A stretch of 16,477 nt of DNA, from contig JADWMH010000006.1 of the NCBI GenBank assembly GCA_015767355.1, positions 1,580-18,056 of the forward strand, given 5' to 3'. Positions 8,339 through 14,545 of the stretch are shown piece after piece. Every line of letters begins with the position of its first letter. The stretch's first letter is position 1. The stretch is from Gammaproteobacteria bacterium (lineage in GTDB: Bacteria > Pseudomonadota > Gammaproteobacteria > Chromatiales > Chromatiaceae). Both the position numbers and the translations under genes were made by a program. A model generated the notes under the pieces. That model ran no database searches, had not been told where the DNA came from, and saw only the letters and a list, made by a program, of their open reading frames with translations.

Positions 8339-8674
8339 TTACATCTCTTTGAGCGTGCCTTTGGGCATCACTGCAGAGATTGACGTGCGGCGGATCTTGA
8401 TCTCGACGCCGGGAGCAATCTCCAGGGATGCGAGATTTTCGCCCAGTTTGGTCACTTTACCCATCAAGCCACCCTCGGTCTGCACCTCGTCACCCTTTTG
8501 CAGTAACTCCACCAACGATTTGTGCTCTTTCTGGCGTTTCATCTGAGGACGAATCAGAAAGAAGTAGAAGATAACAACCAAGCCCAGCGGGAACAGCAAA
8601 CCCGTCCAGGCAGGAGTCTCAGCGGCGGCAGCTGTCGTATCTGCAACAGCATCGGAGATAAAAAAATTCAACAT
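8339..8674 (-). CDS. yajC: Sec translocase accessory protein YajC
   Basis: YajC is a small inner-membrane protein that associates with SecD and SecF in the holotranslocon. The 111 residues show a short periplasmic N-terminus rich in Ala and Thr, one membrane helix at about 25-41 ending in FYFFLIRPQMKRQKEH, and a cytoplasmic domain with LQKGDEVQTEGGLMGKV and KIRRTSISAVMPKGTLKEM. These are family hallmarks and the length is normal. It is transcribed immediately before the secDF fusion. In many gammaproteobacteria queA and tgt precede yajC, whereas here the upstream neighbour is pgsA across a 176-bp gap containing a repeat. No clear Shine-Dalgarno sequence precedes the ATG. Confidence 0.97.
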   Translation of the reverse strand: MLNFFISDAVADTTAAAAETPAWTGLLFPLGLVVIFYFFLIRPQMKRQKEHKSLVELLQKGDEVQTEGGLMGKVTKLGENLASLEIAPGVEIKIRRTSISAVMPKGTLKEM

Positions 8675-8765
8675 TTAGGATACTCTATTTTAGTAATAAA
8701 TCTGCATGAAGCGCGGGATTATGCCATAACCAGCCATCTTATAACAGTTGTCACGGATAAGAATC

Positions 8766-8834
8766 AACCACGAAGATCACGAAGGAGACGAAGATCACGA
8801 AGGATTTGGGATTTTCTTTGTGCTCTTCGTGGTG
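8766..8834. repeat. Inverted repeat with four 9-bp units, pgsA-yajC gap
   Basis: The left arm, AACCACGAAGATCACGAAG (8766-8784), and the right arm, CTTTGTGCTCTTCGTGGTG (8816-8834), are inverted copies with three mismatches. Positions 8770-8805 are four tandem 9-mers, ACGAAGATC, ACGAAGGAG, ACGAAGATC and ACGAAGGAT, which makes an exact 16-nt direct repeat (8770-8785 and 8788-8803) with an 18-bp period. The element lies 16 bp past the pgsA stop, in the gap upstream of yajC. It resembles the CACGAAG-type repeats common in environmental bacterial genomes, and its unit is close to that of the repeat at 2213-2260. Confidence 0.8.
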
Positions 8835-8850
8835 AATATCAGATGGTGAA

Positions 8851-9426
8851 TTACTGTTTATCGGTGAGGATTGGCCAGGCAGCCCGAAGATAGACAACCA
8901 TGGACCAGAGGGTCATCGCCGCAGCAATATAGAGAAGAATCAGTCCGATCTCGTAGATCGGCAGACCTGCTATCGGATCCCGCCACAGCAACACAGTAAT
9001 TGCCGTCATCTGCGCAGTTGTCTTGAGCTTGCCGAGCATGCTGACGGCCACGGTCGCCCTGGCGCCCAACTCCGCCATCCACTCACGCAGCGATGAGATG
9101 GTGATTTCACGGCCGACGATGATAATTGCAGAGATCGTCACAGCAATCTGCGGATCAGAGGAGACCAGCAGCACCAGTGCTGCTGCAACCATCAGCTTAT
9201 CCGCCACGGGATCGAGAAAAGCGCCAAAGGGTGTCGACTGGTCCAGCTTCCTCGCCAGATAGCCGTCAAACCAGTCGGTGACAGCAGCCACCAGGAAGAT
9301 CATCGATGCTGCCTGACGCGACCACTCAAAGGGCACGAAAAATATCGCCACCAGCACCGGGATCAGCATGATGCGCAGCAGTGTCAGGCTATTAGGTATA
9401 TTCCAGAACAAGAGTTTGTATCTCAA
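8851..9426 (-). CDS. pgsA: CDP-diacylglycerol-glycerol-3-phosphate 3-phosphatidyltransferase PgsA
   Basis: PgsA makes phosphatidylglycerophosphate, the committed step to phosphatidylglycerol and cardiolipin, at the inner membrane. The 191-residue protein has the CDP-alcohol phosphatidyltransferase signature with all expected residues: Asp51, Asp54, Gly55, Ala58, Arg59, Gly68, Asp72 and Asp76. Further landmarks are a REITISSLREWMAELG segment, KLKTTAQM and several membrane helices. No ATG fits the N-terminus: a TGA stop sits directly before the TTG at 9424-9426, so initiation must be at that TTG or at the TTG at 9409-9411, which would give 186 residues and has GAGA about 9 nt upstream. uvrC lies upstream, as in E. 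coli. The tRNA genes that follow pgsA in E. coli are absent here. Confidence 0.96.
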   Translation of the reverse strand: MRYKLLFWNIPNSLTLLRIMLIPVLVAIFFVPFEWSRQAASMIFLVAAVTDWFDGYLARKLDQSTPFGAFLDPVADKLMVAAALVLLVSSDPQIAVTISAIIIVGREITISSLREWMAELGARATVAVSMLGKLKTTAQMTAITVLLWRDPIAGLPIYEIGLILLYIAAAMTLWSMVVYLRAAWPILTDKQ

Positions 9427-9466
9427 TCACGTAATTTATCAAAAACCTTTGCTGTCTTGACGTCTT

Positions 9467-9486
9467 CGCCTACATGGATGTAGGTG
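9467..9486. repeat. Palindrome around TACATGGATGTA, uvrC-pgsA gap
   Basis: CGCCTACAT (9467-9475) and ATGTAGGTG (9478-9486) pair at 8 of 9 positions around a GG centre. Weaker outward symmetry continues, with GACGTCTT on the left and AGGGGCGT on the right. The core TACATGGATGTA is shared exactly with 11570-11581. It lies in the 149-bp gap between uvrC and pgsA, in which I see no gene. The surrounding GGGGCGTGAGCAGGACGCGG context suggests a dispersed palindromic repeat family. Confidence 0.6.
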
Positions 9487-9575
9487 AGGGGCGTGAGCAG
9501 GACGCGGAAGCTTGGCGAGAGAAAATAATTTCTTTTATGCATCGCCAGCCAGAGATCTGGTCATACATTCCCTAC

Positions 9576-11453
9576 TCAATCGCCATGTAGATATTCATAG
9601 ATTCGATGCGCCAGCGCATGACTGATGCCGGCGACTGTTGCAATATCTTCGGCTCCGGCTGCAGTCAACTCCTGCAAACCGCCAAAATGGAGCAATAACT
9701 GCCGTCTGCGTTTGGCGCCGACACCGGGAATCTCTTCCAGCAGCGAGGTGCGTCTCGATTTTCCGCGCTGCTGGCGATGCCCTGTAATTGCAAAACGGTG
9801 CGACTCATCACGAATCTGCTGCAACAGGTGTAATGCTGCAGAATCCGATGGCAGTATAAGCGCCTGATCCTCTCCATACAAGAAGAGCTGCTCCATACCG
9901 GGTTTTCGATCAGCTCCTTTGGCGATCCCCAGTAGTTGAGCGCCGCTCACACCCATCTCGGCGAGCGCCGCTGCAACACGCCGAAGCTGCCCCTTGCCGC
10001 CATCGATGACCACCAGATCCGGCATTTTGATCTCACCACTGCGGATACGCTCAAAACGCCTCTGTATCACCTCCTGCATCGCGGCATAGTCATCCCCTGC
10101 TGCCGCCTTGCGAATATTGAAGCGACGATACTCCTGCTTCAGCGGCCCCTGCAGATTAAAAACCACGCAGGAGGCGACAGTGCGCTCTCCCTGTGTATGG
10201 GAGATATCATAGCACTCCATACGCTGCGGCATTTCATCGAGCCCAAGACTCTCCTGCAGCTGCTGATAGCGCTCCAGCATAGCGGAAGAATCCTGGAGCC
10301 TCGCCTTCAGTGCGGCATCTGCATTGTGCTGCGCCATCTGCAGCCAGCGCAGGCGCTCCCCACGCACAGCATTGCTGATTCTAACCTTTTTTTGACGTTG
10401 CTCACTGAACACCTGCTGCAGCAACTCACGCTGTGGCGGCATATCAGAGACCAGAATCTCCTCGGGCACAGCTTTTTCCAGATAGTGCTGTGTCAGGAAA
10501 GCACCTGTTAGCTGCTCGGCGGTGGTATCTTCCGCAATACGCGGAAACCAGGATTTATTCCCCAGATTTCTGCCGCTGCGTATCGTAAAGAGCTGGATGG
10601 AGGCGCGTCCCGCCTCGATGCTGATGGCGATAATATCGAGGTCACCTCTCTCACCACTGACATATTGCCGCTCCTGTATCTTGCGCAGACTCACAATCTG
10701 GTCACGAATCTCTGCCGCCTGCTCATACTCAAGCTCCTCTGAAGCCCTCTCCATGCGCCGTGTCAGGTCATTGATTACCTGTGTCGCCCTGCCTTCAAGA
10801 AATCGCTCGGTATTACTGACGTCCTGTGCATATTTCTCAGCTGTGACCAGCCCGACACAAGGAGCACTGCAGCGGTTTATCTGATACTGCAGGCAGGGAC
10901 GCGTACGATTGCGGTAAAAGCTCTCCTCGCACTGACGCACAGGAAACACCTTCTGCAGTTGATGCAGGGTTTCACGCACGGCGCCGGCTCCCGGGTAGGG
11001 ACCGAAATAGCGCCCCTTCTGCTTGCGGGCGCCGCGATGAAAAGCAAGCCTCGGGAACTCACCAACCGAGAGAAACAGGTAGGGATAGCTCTTATCATCC
11101 CTGAGCAACACGTTATAGCGGGGCTTGAACCGCTTGATCAGGTTGTTTTCCAGGATCAGCGCTTCGGCTTCTGTATTGGTAATCACGATCTCCATACTGG
11201 AAATACGTGAAACCATGATCTGGATCCGGCGGTTCAGCGCACGGGTGAAGTAGCTGGAAACCCGTTTTTTGAGGTTCTTCGCCTTGCCGACATAAAGAAC
11301 TTCGCCTTCGGCATCAATCATGCGATAGACGCCGGGACGTGTTGTCAGAGCCTTCAGAAAGGTTTTGGAATCAAAATCCTCTGCTCCGGCAGCATCTTTT
11401 GTGGAAGGAGAAGCGTCTTCAGATGTCATGTAATTCTTCTGTGAGGCCTGCAT
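9576..11453 (-). CDS. uvrC: Excinuclease ABC subunit UvrC
   Basis: UvrC is the dual-incision nuclease of nucleotide excision repair, recruited by UvrB to damaged DNA. The 625-residue protein contains a GIY-YIG domain (GVYRM at 41 and VLYVGKAKNLKKR at 52-64) for the 3' cut. Four cysteines at 175, 187, 195 and 199 have the same spacing as the reported Fe-S ligands in E. coli UvrC. A UVR motif for UvrB contact lies around 224-259. The RNase H-like domain for the 5' cut has Asp416, Asp484 (VIDGGKGQL) and His552 (DESHRFA). Tandem helix-hairpin-helix motifs occupy about 570-622. The N-terminus is about 23 residues longer than in E. coli, rich in Ser, Asp and Ala, and probably disordered; ATG at 11427-11429 is an alternative start. 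pgsA follows, as in E. coli. Confidence 0.98.
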   Translation of the reverse strand: MQASQKNYMTSEDASPSTKDAAGAEDFDSKTFLKALTTRPGVYRMIDAEGEVLYVGKAKNLKKRVSSYFTRALNRRIQIMVSRISSMEIVITNTEAEALILENNLIKRFKPRYNVLLRDDKSYPYLFLSVGEFPRLAFHRGARKQKGRYFGPYPGAGAVRETLHQLQKVFPVRQCEESFYRNRTRPCLQYQINRCSAPCVGLVTAEKYAQDVSNTERFLEGRATQVINDLTRRMERASEELEYEQAAEIRDQIVSLRKIQERQYVSGERGDLDIIAISIEAGRASIQLFTIRSGRNLGNKSWFPRIAEDTTAEQLTGAFLTQHYLEKAVPEEILVSDMPPQRELLQQVFSEQRQKKVRISNAVRGERLRWLQMAQHNADAALKARLQDSSAMLERYQQLQESLGLDEMPQRMECYDISHTQGERTVASCVVFNLQGPLKQEYRRFNIRKAAAGDDYAAMQEVIQRRFERIRSGEIKMPDLVVIDGGKGQLRRVAAALAEMGVSGAQLLGIAKGADRKPGMEQLFLYGEDQALILPSDSAALHLLQQIRDESHRFAITGHRQQRGKSRRTSLLEEIPGVGAKRRRQLLLHFGGLQELTAAGAEDIATVAGISHALAHRIYEYLHGD

Positions 11454-11569
11454 CTTGTCATTTCGACCAAAGGGAGAAATTCTGAATCACATCAATAACT
11501 CCTTGCAGGGAAGCAGGGTTGGGATTTGCTTTTCAGGGCTGTCTAAAGCAGGGATGTATTAGCAGAGTT

Positions 11570-11581
11570 TACATGGATGTA
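11570..11581. repeat. Palindrome TACATGGATGTA, udg-uvrC gap
   Basis: This exact 12-mer, arms TACAT/ATGTA around GG, also occurs at 9471-9482. It is followed by ATTCACACGTCCCTGAAAGGCGGG, then a CAGCCC (11608-11613) and GGGCTG (11636-11641) inverted pair that ends 10 nt from the udg stop. The 197-bp gap holds no gene that I can support. The combination looks like a dispersed gammaproteobacterial intergenic repeat rather than a terminator, since no U-tract follows on the minus strand. Confidence 0.55.
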
Positions 11582-11650
11582 TTCACACGTCCCTGAAAGG
11601 CGGGTCCCAGCCCAGCACAGATTCCAACAAAACACGGGCTGATTGAGATG

Positions 11651-12286
11651 TTACAAATGGCCGCGAATCTGCGCAAACACAGCTTCGAACATCTCTGTTG
11701 TGAGCCGCCTGGTATTGGTGTTGTAACGACTGCAGTGGTAGGAGTCGACCAGCAGCAATTGCGGAGTGAGTCGATGCTCCACAGCGTGTCCAAATTGAAA
11801 CTGATTCTGCCGGAGCCCCATCGCCTTGATGACGGCGCGATGGGCGACGACGCCCAGTGCCATCACCACCGAATCATGCGGCATCTGCGCCAGCTCATGT
11901 TGCAAATAACGGTTGCAGTTATTCACTTCGGCGCCAATCGGCTTGTTTTGAGGCGGCAGACAGCGAACTGCATTGGTGATACGACAATCCTTGAGCAACA
12001 GACCATCGTCAGCAGCAACACTCTGATCACTACTGGCAAAATTAAACTGGTGCAGGGTCTGATAAAGCAGAATACCGGCATGATCACCGGTAAAGGGCCG
12101 CCCCGTTGCATTCGCTCCATGCATGCCTGGCGCCAATCCGACGATCAATAAATGTGCATTCTCATCGCCAAAGGATGGAACCGGCTGACAGTGATATTCC
12201 GGATGTTCATGTTTAACGACCCGTAAAAAATCAGCAAGACGGGAACACAAAGTACAGTTCAGAGTAAAATCGGTTGTATCAGGCAT
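11651..12286 (-). CDS. Uracil-DNA glycosylase, family 5 (UdgB) type
   Basis: The predicted role is removal of uracil, and possibly other deaminated bases, from DNA as the first step of base excision repair. The 211-residue protein has GLAPGMHGANATGRPFTGD at 50-68, in which the first motif lacks the polar catalytic Asp or Asn of family 1, as in family 5. NAVRCLPPQNKP lies at 105-116 and SYHCSRYNTNTRRLT at 182-196, matching the family 5 second motif in position. Cys11, Cys14, Cys109 and Cys124 are placed as the expected 4Fe-4S ligands. It starts 13 nt after the response regulator stop, so the two are probably cotranscribed, and uvrC follows 197 bp later. TGGGGT about 8 nt before the ATG may serve as the ribosome binding site. 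Family 4 is the alternative, but the GLAPG...TGRPFTGD spacing favours family 5. Confidence 0.9.
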   Translation of the reverse strand: MPDTTDFTLNCTLCSRLADFLRVVKHEHPEYHCQPVPSFGDENAHLLIVGLAPGMHGANATGRPFTGDHAGILLYQTLHQFNFASSDQSVAADDGLLLKDCRITNAVRCLPPQNKPIGAEVNNCNRYLQHELAQMPHDSVVMALGVVAHRAVIKAMGLRQNQFQFGHAVEHRLTPQLLLVDSYHCSRYNTNTRRLTTEMFEAVFAQIRGHL

Positions 12287-12299
12287 GACAGACCCCAGA

Positions 12300-12962
12300 T
12301 CAGGGATATTGCCGTTTGACGAGATTGTGATGCAATGCCCAGTGAATCAATTGCACATCATTGTTGATTCCCAGCCTGTCATAGACACGCGTTTTATAGG
12401 TATTGACCGTTTTCTGACTAATCAGCATCAGGACGGAAATCTCTTTGTTGCACTTTCCCTGCGTTGTCAACAGCAACGCTTGAAATTCACGATCAGGAAA
12501 TTCATCAAGAATAAAGAAGATTTCATTGCGCCTGTCCGGGTACAGGAGATACTGACCGATATCTTTCGACAAATAATCTTCATTGTCAGAAACAGCATGA
12601 ACAGCAGCGCGAAGTTCCTCAATAGCAGAATTTTTAGATACGAATCCCCGCACTCCATTCCTTCGTAGAGAACGCATCGCTCGATGAAAAATATCCAGGG
12701 CCATCGCGGTGACAATGACAATCCCGCAATCAGGCAGATGCTTATGAATACGAGCAGCGGCATCGATACCGTCGATATCAGGCAGTATGACATCCATCAC
12801 CACGACATCCGGCTTATGCTGCAGCGCCAGTTCAACCACATGTTCACCACCACCAATTTCGGCGATAACCTCAATAGTGCTATCCATCTGTAGAGAATTC
12901 TTAATCGTATCCCGATAAAGTTGTTGGTCTTCAACCAGCAACACCCGTATCATTTCACTCAT
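12300..12962 (-). CDS. UvrY/GacA-like LuxR-family response regulator
   Basis: This is a two-component transcription regulator with an N-terminal receiver and a C-terminal LuxR-type helix-turn-helix. Counting from the ATG at 12960-12962 (220 residues), Glu11 and Asp12 form the acidic pocket, Asp57 in VVVMDVILPDIDG is the phosphorylation site, and Thr85 and Lys110 complete the switch. The HTH (about 155-212) contains CNKEISVLMLISQKTVNTYKTRVYDRL and closely follows the UvrY/GacA pattern. Its position before uvrC-pgsA matches E. coli uvrY, so orthology is likely, with sensor BarA/GacS expected elsewhere and Csr small RNAs as probable targets. The receiver is divergent and the interdomain region unusual (LLYPDRRNEIFFILDEF). 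The frame extends to a TTG at 13001, but AAGGAG 8 nt before the ATG fixes the shorter start. It is divergent from the RDD gene. Confidence 0.88.
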   Translation of the reverse strand: MSEMIRVLLVEDQQLYRDTIKNSLQMDSTIEVIAEIGGGEHVVELALQHKPDVVVMDVILPDIDGIDAAARIHKHLPDCGIVIVTAMALDIFHRAMRSLRRNGVRGFVSKNSAIEELRAAVHAVSDNEDYLSKDIGQYLLYPDRRNEIFFILDEFPDREFQALLLTTQGKCNKEISVLMLISQKTVNTYKTRVYDRLGINNDVQLIHWALHHNLVKRQYP

Positions 12963-12970
12963 CCTGCTCG

Positions 12971-12976
12971 CTCCTT
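12971..12976 (-). promoter_or_regulatory. Strong ribosome binding site of the response regulator
   Basis: On the minus strand this reads AAGGAG, 8 nt before the ATG at 12960-12962. It is the clearest Shine-Dalgarno sequence in the window and decides for the 220-residue protein over a TTG start 13 codons further upstream. Confidence 0.8.
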
Positions 12977-13033
12977 TGATAAATCTATTTGTTTTATCCA
13001 ATCAATATGCAATTCTACACAAATCCAGGCTAT

Positions 13034-13474
13034 ATGACTCAACACTCCTCTCCGGGAACCCCCAGACTACTGGCGGCAATGTTTTACGATCTGATTCTAC
13101 TCTTCGGCATCCTGCTGCTGGCTACCACTCTGGTGGTTGTCCCACTGAAAATCAGCCATGACTCCACCACCCTCGATGGAAATTTGCTGTTGCTGTTCCA
13201 GCTCTATCTTGTGGCGGTCAGCGTCATTTTTTATACCTGGTTCTGGAGTCATGGCGGACAAACACTGGGAATGCGGACCTGGAAGTTCAAAGTCGTCAGC
13301 CAATCGGGAGAGCAGTTATCCCTGCTGAATGCATTCAAACGTTTGCTCCTTGCTCTCCTTACCCTGGCGCCGGCCGGACTCGGAGTGTGGTGGAAACTCT
13401 TCGACCGTGACAGCCAGACCCTCTATGACAGGCTTGCCGGAAGCCGTCTGATCCTGGTAGCTGTCCAAAAATAA
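13034..13474 (+). CDS. RDD family small membrane protein
   Basis: This is an integral inner-membrane protein of the RDD family, whose members are mostly of unknown function; some have been linked to transport. From the ATG at 13034 the protein has 146 residues, with Arg11 (PRLLAAMFYD) and Asp19 before the first membrane helix (about 18-38), a second helix (about 50-70), the conserved GGQTLGMRTWKFKVV at 74-88, a third helix (about 103-120) and the closing DRDSQTLYDRLAGSRLI. The invariant Arg and Asp residues that name the family are present. CCAGG about 5 nt before the ATG is a weak ribosome binding site; an ATG at 13007 would add nine residues. It is divergent from the response regulator and convergent with lptG, 6 nt from its stop. 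Confidence 0.9.
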   Translation: MTQHSSPGTPRLLAAMFYDLILLFGILLLATTLVVVPLKISHDSTTLDGNLLLLFQLYLVAVSVIFYTWFWSHGGQTLGMRTWKFKVVSQSGEQLSLLNAFKRLLLALLTLAPAGLGVWWKLFDRDSQTLYDRLAGSRLILVAVQK

Positions 13475-13480
13475 CTTCGG

Positions 13481-14545
13481 CTACACCAGCCTCCGGTATA
13501 GCCAGGCGGTTGCACCGGCAATGAGTAATACAGGTATCCATGCAACCAGCAGTGGTGAAACATCGTAGACCACACCGGCAAACCCCGATGTTTTACTTAC
13601 CAGAAAGAAGAGCACACCGGTAATCGACCCTGCCATCAGATGCTTCCCCATATCAGCATTGCGGACATCCTTGATGACAAAGGGCAGCGACAGCAGCAGC
13701 AACAGCACGCTCAGTACCGGAACAACCATTTTTGACCAGAAAACCACTTCGTACTCGGGGCTGCGCTGCTCATTGTCATGTAAAAACGAGATATAGTTAT
13801 ACAACTCTGTCATCGATAGAAATGCCGGGTCGATCCCAAGGTTCAGCAGCAGGCCCATCTTCAGGTCGAGGCCAAGTTTCCTGTGAGAAAACTGCTCCAG
13901 AGTATTCCTCTTTTCACCAAGCTCAAGTTCGCTGACATTCTGCAATATCCACTGTTTCCCGTCATATTTTGCTCCAGTGGCGCTCTGCATCATTTTCAGG
14001 ACACCGTCATCAGCAAATGTATAGACGGCTATATCCGAAATCTTTCGATCCGGATTGATGCGCCGGATATTGACATAGGTCTTTGCATCCCTGATCCAGA
14101 CGCCATTTTTAGAGTGGAGAATTGTCTGCTCATTCAGCCACTCCGCGCGTTTCACCTCACTCTCCTGCTCCAGTGCAGGCGCCACGGTCTCACCAACAAG
14201 CACACCGCCGACGGCAAGAATCAAGCCCACCTTGACCAGTGATTTCACCAGCCTGCCGATAGAGACTCCAGCGGCTCTCATTGCCATCAACTCCTGGTTC
14301 CGCGCCAGACCTCCCAAACCCATCAACCCGCCAAAGAGCACGGCAGCCGGAAATATTTCATAGATAAAACCGGGTACACGCATCAGGGTCACAAACAGGA
14401 CATGGATCAGCTGATAATCGCCCAACCCAATATCTCCGGTCTCACGCACCAGAAAACCAATGGCGCGGAAAGAGACCAGGATGATCAGAATGATGAAAAA
14501 CCAGGTTGAGATGACCCGCAGAATGTACCAGTCAATGCGCTGCAT
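13481..14545 (-). CDS. lptG: LPS export ABC transporter permease LptG
   Basis: LptG pairs with LptF and the ATPase LptB to extract LPS from the inner membrane and feed the Lpt bridge. The chosen ATG gives 354 residues starting MQRIDWYILRVI, with a first membrane helix at about 11-29, a helical block to about 118 including GLGGLARNQELMAMRAAGVS (the LptB-contacting coupling region), a periplasmic beta-jellyroll region at about 120-270, and three C-terminal helices. The frame is open 31 codons further upstream to a TTG, but GGGAGG just before the ATG and homology to the family N-terminus fix the start. It overlaps the end of lptF by 14 nt, indicating coupled translation. It is convergent with the RDD gene. 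Confidence 0.96.
   Translation of the reverse strand: MQRIDWYILRVISTWFFIILIILVSFRAIGFLVRETGDIGLGDYQLIHVLFVTLMRVPGFIYEIFPAAVLFGGLMGLGGLARNQELMAMRAAGVSIGRLVKSLVKVGLILAVGGVLVGETVAPALEQESEVKRAEWLNEQTILHSKNGVWIRDAKTYVNIRRINPDRKISDIAVYTFADDGVLKMMQSATGAKYDGKQWILQNVSELELGEKRNTLEQFSHRKLGLDLKMGLLLNLGIDPAFLSMTELYNYISFLHDNEQRSPEYEVVFWSKMVVPVLSVLLLLLSLPFVIKDVRNADMGKHLMAGSITGVLFFLVSKTSGFAGVVYDVSPLLVAWIPVLLIAGATAWLYRRLV

Noticed and set aside
8770..8805. Tandem 9-mers considered as a CRISPR or coding repeat
   Set aside because: The units are too short and lack spacers, no cas genes are present, and no frame extends through them from a start; the inverted arm shows it is a hairpin repeat.
8675..8850. Possible tRNA genes after pgsA, as in E. 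coli
   Set aside because: No cloverleaf-compatible acceptor, anticodon and T-arm sequences are visible; the gap is the repeat plus plain AT-rich DNA.
9936..10511. 191-codon plus-strand open frame opposite uvrC
   Set aside because: It is antisense to the UvrC catalytic domain, with no known motifs; treated as a shadow.
11648..12151. 167-codon plus-strand open frame opposite the uracil-DNA glycosylase gene
   Set aside because: The minus-strand frame carries all the UDG family motifs and four Fe-S cysteines, so the plus-strand frame is a shadow.
12963..13001. Longer response regulator start at a TTG
   Set aside because: The strong AAGGAG lies inside this extension, 8 nt before the internal ATG, and the extra residues are not part of the receiver fold.
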